Assembly: GCF_000716435.1 (NCBI RefSeq)
Contig: NZ_JNWO01000001.1
Location: 62,001 to 126,000, forward strand
Direction: 5' to 3'
Length of the DNA stretch: 64,000 nucleotides
Source: Streptomyces xylophagus
GTDB lineage: Bacteria; Actinomycetota; Actinomycetes; Streptomycetales; Streptomycetaceae
The notes under the pieces were generated by a model that worked only from the letters and a program-made list of their open reading frames with translations, ran no database searches and had not been told where the DNA came from. Below are positions 1 to 7,990 of the stretch, piece by piece (position 1 is the first letter of the stretch; each line of letters opens with the position of its first letter). Position numbers and translations under genes: made by a program.

Positions 1-479
1 TCGGCGAGGATCAGCCGGGGTTCCTGGGCGAGAACACGGGCCACGGCGACTCGCTGGGCCTGACCCCCGGAGATCTCCTCGGGCAGCCGGTCGGCGAGGT
101 CGGCCGCCCCGACCAGACCGAGCGCCTCGGTGACCGGCCGACGCGTCCACTCCTCCGTTCGCCCGGCGAGAACGAGAGGAAGCGCGGTGTTCTCCGCGAC
201 GTCCAGGGCGGGGACGAGGCTGTCGGCCTGGAACACCAGCCCGATGTCGGTACTCCCGCCGAGCCCGGGCCACGAGACGGCACCGCTGGTGGGCCGTTCG
301 AGCCCGGCCAGCAGATGCAGCAGGGACGACTTCCCCGACCCGGACGGCCCTACGATCGCCAGCCGGTCGCCGGTGCGGATGCTCAGGTCGGTCCCGTGCA
401 CGGCCACCACTGCCGTCGTGCCGTGTCCGAAGGTCAGTGCCGCGTTCTCGCAGAGGGCGAGGATGTCAGTGCGGGACAT
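1..479 (-). CDS. ABC transporter ATP-binding protein, LolD/MacB type (3' part outside window)
   Basis: Reading the minus strand from ATG 479 gives an ABC ATPase that leaves the window just after Walker B. Visible parts are Walker A (GPSGSGKSS, about residues 44-52), the Q-loop (LVFQAD) and the signature ISGGQAQR, followed by LILAD of Walker B at the window edge. The short domain without extra sequence is typical of LolD/FtsE/MacB ATPases, which energise FtsX-like permeases in efflux or lipoprotein handling. It is the third ORF of a run after a lipoprotein and another ATPase, and its start lies inside the end of a degenerate ORF (466-771). A permease gene would be expected beyond the window. 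Confidence 0.85.
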   Translation of the reverse strand, partial: MSRTDILALCENAALTFGHGTTAVVAVHGTDLSIRTGDRLAIVGPSGSGKSSLLHLLAGLERPTSGAVSWPGLGGSTDIGLVFQADSLVPALDVAENTALPLVLAGRTEEWTRRPVTEALGLVGAADLADRLPEEISGGQAQRVAVARVLAQEPRLILA

Positions 480-771
480 CGTTCATCTCCGGTGTCTGCT
501 GGGCCTGTTGGTCGGTCGGGGTGATCGCGCGGTCGGCGGTCCGGACGGCCTCCGTGCTTCGGGTGACGATCAGTACCGCGCAGCCGTCCGCAGCCCGCTG
601 CCGGACCGTCCGCAGCACCAACTGCTGGGTGGTGCCGTCGAGTTCACCGGTGGGTTCGTCGGTCGGCCGGTCGGCGGATCGGATGCTCAGGTCGGTTCCG
701 TGCACGGCCACCACTGCCGTTGTGCCGTGTCCGAAGGTCAGTGTCGCGAGCGGGTCAGTGCCGGACACCAT
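466..771 (-). pseudogene. Chimeric ABC-ATPase remnant from a tandem duplication
   Basis: This 101-codon ORF joins two sequences that also occur next to it. Its first 36 or so residues match the N-terminus of the ATPase ending at 479 (shared run LTFGHGTTAVVAVHGTDLSI). The rest matches the C-terminus of the ATPase at 755-1468 (DEPTGELDG, then RAADGCAVLIVT). Walker A, the Q-loop and the signature are absent, and the H-loop histidine is Arg (VTRS instead of VTHS), so it cannot be a working ATPase. DNA at about 378-480 and 523-660 recurs about 304 and 289 bp further on. The simplest origin is a tandem copy of the segment spanning the junction of the two ATPase genes. Its overlaps with both neighbours copy the original junction. 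Confidence 0.75.
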
Positions 772-1468
772 TCACCTCCCGTGTCTCCCGTGCTCGTCCG
801 TCGGTCAGGGCGATCACGCGGTCGGCGATGCGGACGGCCTCCGCGCTGTGCGTGACGATCAGCACCGCGCAGCCGTCCGCGGCCCGCTCTCGCACCATCC
901 GCAGCACCAACTGCTCGGTGCCGCCGTCGAGTTCGCCGGTCGGTTCGTCGGCCAGCAGTACGGCGGGAGAGTTCGCGAGGGCCACGGCCAGCCCGGCGCG
1001 CGCCAGTTCACCGCCGGAGAGTTGGCGCGGCAGGGAGCGGGTCCGTCGGCCGAGCCCCACCTGGTCCAGCAGCGCCTCGGCGGAGACGGAGGGGCGGCCG
1101 CGGACGGCCCGCTGGGCGAGGCGGATGTTGTCCCGCACGGTCAGGTGCGGCAGCAGGTTGCGGCTCTGGAGCAGGACGCCGATGTGGCGGGCGCGCAGCC
1201 GGGCCCGCTCGGTCTCCGGCCGGTGGCTGATGCGGACACCGTCCACATGGACGTCGCCGCCGGAGGGCTCGTCGAGTCCGGCCAGACACGCCAGCAGGGT
1301 GGACTTGCCCGCTCCCGAGGGGCCGACGACGGCGACCGTCTCGCCGCGCCGCACCGTCAGCGACACCCCGCGCAGGGCCAGGGTCTCCTCCTCGCCCGCG
1401 CGGTAGAAGCGGTACAACTCGCGGGCGGTGAGCGCGTCGTCGTACGACCGGGTGGGCATGTCGGTCAC
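755..1468 (-). CDS. ABC transporter ATP-binding protein, LolD/MacB type
   Basis: Complete single-domain ABC ATPase. It has Walker A GPSGAGKST, the signature LSGGELARA, Walker B AVLLADEPTGELDG and H-loop VTHS. The GEL after DEPT is typical of LolD/MacB ATPases. The frame is open upstream to 1501, but GTG 1468 overlaps the stop of the lipoprotein gene by 4 bp (GTGA) and ATG 1459 follows closely; either fits translational coupling better than the longer start. It probably pairs with the second ATPase at 1-479 and an unseen permease. The last 17 bp overlap the start of the chimeric remnant. Confidence 0.85.
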   Translation of the reverse strand: MTDMPTRSYDDALTARELYRFYRAGEEETLALRGVSLTVRRGETVAVVGPSGAGKSTLLACLAGLDEPSGGDVHVDGVRISHRPETERARLRARHIGVLLQSRNLLPHLTVRDNIRLAQRAVRGRPSVSAEALLDQVGLGRRTRSLPRQLSGGELARAGLAVALANSPAVLLADEPTGELDGGTEQLVLRMVRERAADGCAVLIVTHSAEAVRIADRVIALTDGRARETREVNGVRH

Positions 1469-2127
1469 CGCCACGCGAAGGAGTCGCTGACGATCCGCCA
1501 CGGGTCGACGTTGTCGGCGTTGACCGGCCCGGACAACGTCAGGTCGACCTCGTGCCCCTGCCGGTAGAAGGCGTACCGTTCGAACGCGTCCCGCACCACC
1601 TTGCCGGTGACCGGGTCCTTGGCGGAGTCGCCCTGATAGGTCAGGCGGACGACGGGGCCGGCGTGCCGGGTCACCTCGGTCGCCTTCGGCGTCGCGAACT
1701 TCGGTACCTGCGAACGGAGTTGGGGCACGACGGTGTTCGTGACGGATCCGACCGTGGGCGCGGTGGAGGCGGTTGCCGTGGTGACGCGGACGGTGTTCAG
1801 CTTGTCCGTGAACACGGTCGTGGCCCCCTGCCCGGTGCGGGCCCAGCCCTCGGGCACCTTCACCGTGAAGCCGGTGAAGCCGCCGGCGGGCCGGTAGGCC
1901 ACGTACACCTGGTTGTCGGGGATGTCGCCGGGCGGATTCGACTCGGTGGGCGCGGGCGTCGCACCGGCGTTTCCCACACCGGAGTTTCCCGCACCGGCCG
2001 GGGCGGCGGACGTAGCGGACCCCGTGTGCGAGCCGGACCCCGAGTGCGAGCCGGAGCTCGAGCAGCCGGTGATCACCGCCGCGACCAGCGCCAGTCCTAC
2101 GGCGGCGGATGTGCGTACAGGTGCCAT
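1465..2127 (-). CDS. Secreted lipoprotein of ABC transporter operon
   Basis: The N-terminus has a short hydrophobic stretch (AAVGLALVAAVITGC) ending in a lipobox with Cys about 22 residues in, then a long Ser/Gly/Ala/Thr linker and a folded domain of about 150 residues with no motif I recognise. ATG 2127 has a GGGAGGG ribosome site 8 nt upstream; GTG 2133 is too close to it. It is first in a run with two ABC ATPases, so an extracytoplasmic partner of that transporter is a reasonable inference. It is divergent from the sensor kinase gene at 2282. Confidence 0.75.
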   Translation of the reverse strand: MAPVRTSAAVGLALVAAVITGCSSSGSHSGSGSHTGSATSAAPAGAGNSGVGNAGATPAPTESNPPGDIPDNQVYVAYRPAGGFTGFTVKVPEGWARTGQGATTVFTDKLNTVRVTTATASTAPTVGSVTNTVVPQLRSQVPKFATPKATEVTRHAGPVVRLTYQGDSAKDPVTGKVVRDAFERYAFYRQGHEVDLTLSGPVNADNVDPWRIVSDSFAWR

Positions 2128-2191
2128 GGTCACTGCCCTCCCGGAAACTGCGGCCGGAGTTCGGTCATGGCACCGACGCTAGGAAGTGGCC

Positions 2192-2224
2192 GGTTAACGC
2201 CCGGCACGCCGACGGTTAGACGAC
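2192..2224. promoter_or_regulatory. Direct repeats between lipoprotein and sensor kinase genes
   Basis: The divergent spacer holds cggttaacgcc at 2192 and cggttagacga at 2214, exactly 22 bp apart, which places them on the same helix face. Direct repeats at 11 or 22 bp are usual for OmpR-family response regulators. Functional assignment is inference. Confidence 0.3.
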
Positions 2225-2281
2225 GGCAAAAGCGCGTGGCGCATCACCCCCGGGCAGGCAGGCGGCCCGCAGGATGAGGGC

Positions 2282-3604
2282 ATGAGACAGCGTGTCGTGC
2301 GCGTCGCCCTCACCGCCGCCCTGGTCGCCGTGGTCCTCCTCGCCGTCCCGCTGGCGCTGGTCATCAGGTCGTCGCTGTACGCCGACCAGCGGGACACCCT
2401 GGAGCGGGCGGCCCTGTCGGGTGCCGTGCGGGTCAGCCCGGACTACACGACCGGCGATCCGGTCGAACTGCCGGCGCCGCCCGCGGGAGGGCACCTCGGC
2501 CTGTACGACACCCACCTGCGCCTGCGGGCGGGCAGTGGCCCCGAAACCGGTGACGCGGCGGTGCGGCGGGCCCTCGGCGCGACAGTGGTGCGCGGTCACT
2601 CGGGCGGTGACCTCACCGTCACCGTGCCGGTGTCGCACGCCGAGCAGGTCATCGGCGTCGTCCGCGCCTCCTCGCCCAGCGCCGCCGTACGCGACCGGGT
2701 CCTCGCCGTGTGGGCCGTGCTGGCCGGCGCCTGCGCCCTCGCCCTGACCGCGGCCGTCCTGATCGCCCGCCGCCAGGCGCGGGTGCTGGCCGCCCCGTTG
2801 GAGGACCTCTCCCGCCACAGCCGAGCCGTCACCGCCGGCGACCTGAGCGCACGCGCCGCGCCCAGCAGCGTCGCCGAGATCGACCAAGTGGCCCGCACGC
2901 ACAACGAGATGCTGCACAGCCTCACCGAACTCCTGCGCCACGAACGGGACTTCACCGCCAACGCCTCGCACCAACTGCGCACCCCGCTGACCGGACTGCA
3001 GCTCACCCTGGAGGCGGGCCTCGCCCAGGACGACTACGCCTTGCTGCGCCCCGCCCTGGAGGAGGCGCTGGCGACCACCCGTCGGCTCCACGGCACCGTG
3101 GAGGAGGTGCTACGGCTCTCCCGTTCCCCTGGTCCGCCCGGCACTCCGGCACCGTCCGTGCCGGTCGTAACGCTGCTGGCGGAGATCGAGGACCACTGGC
3201 ACGGGTTGTTCGCCCACGACGGCAGACGACTGCTGTGCGCGACGGCCGACGCACCGGACGACGCCCGCGTCCCCGGTGCGCCGGTCGCCGAGATCCTCGG
3301 CGTGCTGCTGGACAACGCCCGTGTGCACGGCCGAGGCACCGTCCGCCTCACGGTCCGCGACCTCGGTGACGCCCTCGCCTTCGACGTCGCCGACGAGGGC
3401 GCCATCGAGACGACCCGGCCCTTCGAGCGCGGACACACCGGTGACGGAGAGGGGGAGGGCATCGGCCTCGCCCTTGCCCGGGACCTCACCGTCACCCTCG
3501 GCGGCAGACTCTCCCTGACCGGCCGCCGTCCCACGACGTTCACCGTGCTGGTGCCGGTACGTCAGGACGGGACCGGAGACGCGGCAGAGAACGGTGACGG
3601 CTGA
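2282..3604 (+). CDS. Two-component sensor histidine kinase
   Basis: 440 residues. A membrane segment lies at about 8-28, an extracytoplasmic sensor domain at about 30-135 and a second membrane segment at about 142-162, followed by a HAMP region. The H-box is FTANASHQLRTPL with phospho-acceptor His230. The ATPase domain shows the N-box LLDNARVHG, G1 DVADEG, F-box PFERGH and G2 GEGIGLALA. This is a complete EnvZ/BaeS-like class I kinase. No response regulator gene is next to it, which is unusual. The neighbouring divergent lipoprotein/ABC genes and the membrane-protein genes downstream are candidate targets, since all three promoters carry 11- or 22-bp spaced repeats. Confidence 0.9.
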   Translation: MRQRVVRVALTAALVAVVLLAVPLALVIRSSLYADQRDTLERAALSGAVRVSPDYTTGDPVELPAPPAGGHLGLYDTHLRLRAGSGPETGDAAVRRALGATVVRGHSGGDLTVTVPVSHAEQVIGVVRASSPSAAVRDRVLAVWAVLAGACALALTAAVLIARRQARVLAAPLEDLSRHSRAVTAGDLSARAAPSSVAEIDQVARTHNEMLHSLTELLRHERDFTANASHQLRTPLTGLQLTLEAGLAQDDYALLRPALEEALATTRRLHGTVEEVLRLSRSPGPPGTPAPSVPVVTLLAEIEDHWHGLFAHDGRRLLCATADAPDDARVPGAPVAEILGVLLDNARVHGRGTVRLTVRDLGDALAFDVADEGAIETTRPFERGHTGDGEGEGIGLALARDLTVTLGGRLSLTGRRPTTFTVLVPVRQDGTGDAAENGDG

Positions 3605-3640
3605 GGACCCCGGTACGTGTGGGGCAGGTGAGCAGCACGC

Positions 3641-3662
3641 GCAGTCAGGATGCGTTCAGGCA
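3641..3662 (+). promoter_or_regulatory. 11-bp direct repeat (GTTCAGG-type) before first COG4705-like gene
   Basis: Two consecutive 11-bp units, gcagtcaggat and gcgttcaggca, sit 22 bp upstream of the ATG at 3685. The same unit occurs perfectly twice at 4537-4558 before the paralogous gene. Tandem 11-bp repeats are the usual site form of OmpR/PhoB-family regulators. The short distance to the ATG suggests a leaderless or nearly leaderless transcript. Confidence 0.5.
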
Positions 3663-3684
3663 ACCGGTGGCACGGTCGGGCCTC

Positions 3685-4524
3685 ATGACCTACGAACTGT
3701 CCGACACACCGGAAGCCGCACGGGACGCCAACGGTCCCGGCCGGCACCCTCACCGCCTCCGCCTCAACAAGGTTCCCGAGATCACCCTGTACTTCTGGGT
3801 GATCAAGGTGCTGTGCACGACGGTCGGCGAGACCGCGGCCGACCTGCTGAACGAGAAGGCCGGGCTCGGCCTGACCGGCGTGTCCGTGCTGATGAGCGCG
3901 CTGCTCGCGGTCGTCCTGGTCGTCCAGTTCCGTACGACCGCCTACCGCGCGGGTGTGTACTGGCTCGCCGTCGCCCTGATCAGCGTGGTCGGCACGCTGA
4001 TCAGCGACAACCTGACCGACAACATGGGTGTCGCCCTGGAGACCACCACCACGGTGTTCGGGATCATCCTCGCGGTCGTGTTCGTCGTCTGGTACCGGCG
4101 GGAGCGCACCCTGTCGATCCACAGCATCGACACCACCAGCCGTGAGGCCTTCTACTGGCTCGCCGTGCTGTTCACCTTCGCCCTCGGCACGGCGGCCGGC
4201 GACCTGGTCTCGGAGCGTATGAACCTCGGCTACTGGCTCTCGGCCGTCCTGTTCGCCCTGGCCATCGCCGCCGTCGGCATCGCCCACTTCGCCCTCGGCC
4301 TGGACGCCGTGTGGAGCTTCTGGATCGCCTACATCCTCACCCGCCCGCTGGGCGCCTCGATCGGCGACTACCTCTCCCAGCCGACCGGCGACGGCGGCCT
4401 CGGCCTCGGCACCGTCGTCACGAGCGTCCTCTTCCTGGCGGTCATCCTCGGCATGGTGGTGTTCCTGACGGTGACCCGCAAGGACGTCATCGACCGCGAG
4501 CCCGTCGCGGGACAGGCGGCCTGA
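3685..4524 (+). CDS. COG4705-like multi-pass membrane protein, paralog 1
   Basis: Integral membrane protein with about eight hydrophobic helices and an internal repeat. The pattern KVPEITLYFWVIKVLCTTVGETAADLL near the N-terminus recurs in weaker form in later helices (SDNLTDNM, GTAAGDLVSERM, TRPLGASIGDYLSQP). Acidic residues placed just after Gly-rich helices (GETAAD, GDY) are characteristic of the family, whose function is not established. The start was set at ATG 3685 rather than GTG 3619 because the upstream codons run through the direct-repeat operator. A paralog of the same layout follows at 4689. Confidence 0.7.
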   Translation: MTYELSDTPEAARDANGPGRHPHRLRLNKVPEITLYFWVIKVLCTTVGETAADLLNEKAGLGLTGVSVLMSALLAVVLVVQFRTTAYRAGVYWLAVALISVVGTLISDNLTDNMGVALETTTTVFGIILAVVFVVWYRRERTLSIHSIDTTSREAFYWLAVLFTFALGTAAGDLVSERMNLGYWLSAVLFALAIAAVGIAHFALGLDAVWSFWIAYILTRPLGASIGDYLSQPTGDGGLGLGTVVTSVLFLAVILGMVVFLTVTRKDVIDREPVAGQAA

Positions 4525-4536
4525 ACAGCGCGGGAG

Positions 4537-4558
4537 GCGTTCAGGAAGCGTTCAGGAA
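4537..4558 (+). promoter_or_regulatory. Perfect 11-bp tandem repeat gcgttcaggaa x2
   Basis: Two identical copies of gcgttcaggaa abut each other at 4537-4547 and 4548-4558, 13 bp after the stop of the first COG4705-like gene and about 130 bp before the second. The match to the repeat at 3641-3662 suggests one regulator for both genes, most simply the unseen partner of the kinase at 2282. Confidence 0.55.
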
Positions 4559-4581
4559 TTGATCGACAGAGTCGGACACCA

Positions 4582-4647
4582 CGGCCGTTTTCTACGGCCG
4601 GACCACGCGTTACAGGGCGCCTGTTTCCTTCATGGGAACGGGCGCCC
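4582..4647 (+). other. Leader with two hairpins before second COG4705-like gene
   Basis: Two inverted repeats lie between the operator and the gene. The first has a perfect 7-bp stem (cggccgt/acggccg, 4582-4600). The second has a 14-bp stem with two G-U pairs (gggcgcctgtttcc/gggaacgggcgccc, 4615-4647). No long U-run follows, so they could be an intercistronic terminator or a 5' leader structure. The loop of the second contains the distal ATG 4632. Confidence 0.35.
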
Positions 4648-4688
4648 TTCCACACCCCCCCCACAGAAAAAAAGGAGTGTCCGACACC

Positions 4689-5570
4689 TTGGAGATTCCG
4701 GAAGCCCTCACCGACACCGACGTCGCCGGTACGCACCAGCGGACCGTGGCCACCGCCAAGTCGGTGATCAAGAAGCTGCCCGAGGTCACCCTCGCCTTCT
4801 GGATCATGAAGGTCGCGGCGACGACGCTGGGCGAGACGGCCGGCGACCTCTTCGCCCAGACCCTGAAACTCGGCTACTTCCTCACCACCCTCGCACTGTT
4901 CGCGATCTTCGTGGTCACCCTCGTCGTGCAACTGCGCTCCAGGCGCTACAACCCGTTCTTCTACTGGACGGTCATCCTGTCCACCAGCACGGCCGGCACC
5001 ACGATGTCCGACTTCATGAACCGCGACGCCAGCACCAAGTACCTCTCGAACGGCGCCACTTCACTGGGGTGGGGACCGCAGGGCCTCGGCCTCGGCTACC
5101 CGACCGGCGCGGCGATCCTGATCTCGATCCTGGTCATCATCTTCGCCGTGTGGAAACTGACCGGGATGACGTTCGTCATCCGGGACATCGTCAGTTTCCG
5201 CGGAGAGGCGCTGTTCTGGTCGGCGATCCTCGTCTCCAACACCCTCGGCACCTCCATGGGCGACTTCCTCTCCGACAGCTCGGGCCTCGGCTACGCCGGC
5301 GGGGCAGAGCTCGTCACCGGCGCCCTGCTGGTGCTGCTGGCCCTGATGAAGGCGCCCGCGGTGCCGAACGTCCTGCTGTTCTGGATCGCCTTCGTACTCA
5401 CCCGCCCCCTCGGCGCCACCGCAGGCGACTTCCTCACCAAGCCGGTCGCCAAGGGCGGCCTCGACCTCGGTACGGCGGGTTCGTCGGCCGTGCTTCTGAC
5501 GGTCCTGGTCGGACTGATGACGTACGCCCACGTCCAGGAGCGCCGGCGCCCCGCCACGCGACCTTCGTAG
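4689..5570 (+). CDS. COG4705-like multi-pass membrane protein, paralog 2
   Basis: Same fold pattern as the protein at 3685: KLPEVTLAFWIMKVAATTLGETAGDLFAQ at the start, then repeated helices with GTTMSDFM, GTSMGDFLSD and TRPLGATAGDFLTKP. About eight membrane helices; function of the family unknown. The frame is open from ATG 4632, but a strong AAAAGGAG lies at 4671-4677, so TTG 4689 (11 nt further) or GTG 4677 is likelier than the ATG, which has no ribosome site and sits in a hairpin loop. The gene has its own operator and leader. Confidence 0.65.
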   Translation: MEIPEALTDTDVAGTHQRTVATAKSVIKKLPEVTLAFWIMKVAATTLGETAGDLFAQTLKLGYFLTTLALFAIFVVTLVVQLRSRRYNPFFYWTVILSTSTAGTTMSDFMNRDASTKYLSNGATSLGWGPQGLGLGYPTGAAILISILVIIFAVWKLTGMTFVIRDIVSFRGEALFWSAILVSNTLGTSMGDFLSDSSGLGYAGGAELVTGALLVLLALMKAPAVPNVLLFWIAFVLTRPLGATAGDFLTKPVAKGGLDLGTAGSSAVLLTVLVGLMTYAHVQERRRPATRPS

Positions 5571-5879
5571 GACGTCGCCCGGCCGGAGGGCACCATCGGC
5601 CGGTCGTCGTGAGCAGTGCGAAGGTGTCCCGCCCGGCGGATCGACTCCGGCTTTCGTGTCCTCCGGCCGGCGCCGAGTTCCCCGTTCGGCTGCCCTTCAC
5701 CTGCTCTCCTGGCCGGGCGCCCCCGCCGACTCGCCTACTTGGCGAAACCCATTCCTGCTTGGCGAAGACCCGACCGCTCATTCCGAGCGGGTTCACACAT
5801 GCGCCGCATCCGGTACACAAGGCGCGACTCTGATGGGCGCGGCACCCGCAGCCCGCCCCGAACACCCGGGAGAAACCAG
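5571..5879 (+). other. Spacer before secreted phosphodiesterase gene
   Basis: No convincing gene. The only structure seen is a 9-bp direct repeat, cttggcgaa at 5738-5746 and again at 5758-5766, 20 bp apart (about two helix turns), which might be a regulator site for the gene at 5880. Confidence 0.3.
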
Positions 5880-7529
5880 ATGTCCAGACGCTACGTCAGG
5901 CCCGCAGCCCTCCTCGCCGCGACCGGAGTTCTCACCGGGGTGACCGCCGCCCAGCCCGCAGCGTTCGCCGCCTCCCACCACCCGGCCGCCACCCGGCACG
6001 TCCTGCTGATCTCCGTCGACGGACTGCACCAGTCGGACCTGGCCTGGTACATCGCAGGACACCCGAAGTCCGCGCTGGCCCAACTGGTCGGCGGCGGCGT
6101 GGAGTACACCCACGCGAGCACCACCACGCCGTCCGACTCCTTCCCCGGCATGGTCGCCCAGGCGACCGGCGGCAGCCCCGGCACCACGGGCGTCTACTAT
6201 GACGACACCTACAACGCCGCGCTCCTCCCGGCCGGTACCACCAGCTGCAAGGGCGTCAAGCCCGGGGTCGAGGTGGACCTCACCGAGGACCTGGACAAGA
6301 ACCAGGCGTCCATCGACGCCGGCCAGGGCCTCGCGGGCCTGCCCGACAGCATCCTGTCGATGACCGGCCACCCGGAGAGCCTCATCAACGCGTCGAAGCT
6401 GCCCGTCGACCCGAAGACGTGCAAGCCCGTCTACCCGCACTCCTACCTCAAGGTGAACACCATCTTCGAGGTGGCCCGCCAGGCCGGTCTGCGCACCGCG
6501 TGGTCGGACAAGCACGCCGCCTACGAGATCCTCAACGGTCCCTCGGGCACCGGCGTCCAGGACCTGTTCACCCCGGAGATCAACAGCGACGCCCTCGGCT
6601 ACGCCGCCGGCAACGACTGGACCACGGACAACAAGGCCACCGAGCAGTACGACGGCTACAAGGTGAAGGCCGTCCTCAACGAGATCGACGGCTACGACCA
6701 CAGCCGCACCCACAAGGTCGGCACCCCGGCGATCTTCGGCCTCAACTTCCAGTCGGTCTCCACCGCCCAGAAGCTGCCCGCCTCCGACGGCCTCACCGGC
6801 GGATACACCGCCAAGAACATCCCGGGCCCGCTGCTGGTGAAGAACCTGGACTTCGTCAACAGCGAGATCGGGGCGCTGACCGCCGAGATCGACAAGCGGC
6901 ACCTTGCCGACAGCACCACCGTCATCCTCTCCGCCAAGCACGGCCAGTCGCCCACCGACCCCGCCGCGCTCACCCGCGTCGCCGACGGCCCGCTGCTGGA
7001 CGGCCTCAACGCCGCCTGGAAGAAGCTCCACCCCGGCGCCGCCGACCTGGTGACGCACGCGGTGGACGACGACGCCATGCTGCTGTGGCTCTCCGACCGT
7101 TCCGCTGCGGCCACCGCCTTCGCCAAGAAGTACCTGCTCGCGCAGAACGGCACCGGCACCGACATCAACGCCAAGCCCAAGCCCTACACCAGCAGCGGCC
7201 TCAGCAAGGTCTACGCCGGCCGGGCCGCGGCCGACTACTTCCACGTGAAGGCTGGCGACGCCCGGGTACCTGACCTCTTCGGTGTCGCGCAGTACGGCGT
7301 CGTCTACACCGGCGGCACCAAGAAGATCGCCGAGCACGGTGGCGGCCACTCCGACGACCTCGCGGTTCCGCTCGTCGTGTCCGGGGCCTCCGTACCGGCC
7401 GGCGTGCGCGACTCCGCGCGCGTGCAGACCAAGCAGATCGCACCGACGATCCTGAGGCTGCTGGGCCTCGACCCCCGCTCCCTGCAGGCCGTACGCGAGG
7501 AACACACCACCGTGCTGCCGGTCCGCTGA
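5880..7529 (+). CDS. Secreted nucleotide pyrophosphatase/phosphodiesterase family protein
   Basis: 549 residues with a signal peptide (RRYVRPAALLAATGVLTGVTAAQPAAFAA, cleavage near residue 30). The body is alkaline-phosphatase fold: VLLISVDGLHQSDL carries the first metal-binding Asp. The nucleophile region follows (STTTPSDSFPGMVAQATGG, with Thr/Ser in the expected place), then a later Asp and His cluster (ILSAKHGQSPTDP, AEHGGGHSDDLAVPLVVSGA). These are the Type I phosphodiesterase/nucleotide pyrophosphatase signatures, so it should hydrolyse phosphodiester or pyrophosphate bonds outside the cell. The reading frame is open for 88 codons upstream, but the signal peptide fixes ATG 5880. A terminator hairpin follows at 7551. 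Confidence 0.85.
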   Translation: MSRRYVRPAALLAATGVLTGVTAAQPAAFAASHHPAATRHVLLISVDGLHQSDLAWYIAGHPKSALAQLVGGGVEYTHASTTTPSDSFPGMVAQATGGSPGTTGVYYDDTYNAALLPAGTTSCKGVKPGVEVDLTEDLDKNQASIDAGQGLAGLPDSILSMTGHPESLINASKLPVDPKTCKPVYPHSYLKVNTIFEVARQAGLRTAWSDKHAAYEILNGPSGTGVQDLFTPEINSDALGYAAGNDWTTDNKATEQYDGYKVKAVLNEIDGYDHSRTHKVGTPAIFGLNFQSVSTAQKLPASDGLTGGYTAKNIPGPLLVKNLDFVNSEIGALTAEIDKRHLADSTTVILSAKHGQSPTDPAALTRVADGPLLDGLNAAWKKLHPGAADLVTHAVDDDAMLLWLSDRSAAATAFAKKYLLAQNGTGTDINAKPKPYTSSGLSKVYAGRAAADYFHVKAGDARVPDLFGVAQYGVVYTGGTKKIAEHGGGHSDDLAVPLVVSGASVPAGVRDSARVQTKQIAPTILRLLGLDPRSLQAVREEHTTVLPVR

Positions 7530-7550
7530 ACCGGCGCCCACAGCGACGCG

Positions 7551-7579
7551 GGAGGCCGCCCGAGTGCCGGGTGGCCTCC
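7551..7579 (+). terminator. Hairpin after phosphodiesterase gene
   Basis: Inverted repeat ggaggccgccc / gggtggcctcc with one G-U pair and a 7-nt loop, starting 22 bp after the stop at 7529. GC-rich stem without a U-tract, common in actinomycetes. Confidence 0.6.
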
Positions 7580-7990
7580 TGCACGACACCCCACGCGCCC
7601 TGCGACCCAGGCCGGCCGTGTGATGCAGCCCCGCACCGGGCACCCGTCTCAGCTCTGCGGGTGTCACCTGGGCGTCGAGCCCTCAGGCAGCGCCCCAGCG
7701 CGCTGCCCCGCCGTGGCTCGGAACACCTTTACCGGATACCGCACGGCCTGACGGCTGTAGAACCGATGAACCACCCCGACCACGACAGGACAGATCGCCT
7801 GGGAGGCCACTCGCGCCTACGTCGCCGTGCACGCCGCCGACCTGCTCTCTCGGCGTCGCCCTCGACCCCGAACAGACCTGACCGTGACCATGAACCCCTA
7901 ACGTGCCTACCGTTGGCGCTCTGTTGCCTGGTCGGGGTCGATCGATGCTTCCGGCGTTTCGCATGGGGCCAGGGGAAGGGCTTACGAGAG
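7580..7990 (+). other. Gene-free spacer
   Basis: About 410 bp without a convincing gene. A short open stretch at about 7790-7902 (reading QIAWEATRAYVAVHAADLLS) has ordinary actinomycete codon use and may be a gene remnant, but I cannot name the family. Confidence 0.3.

Noticed and set aside
7571..7990. Upstream extension of the APH-like reading frame
   Set aside because: Arg/Pro-rich sequence without domain; ATG 7991 fits family length.
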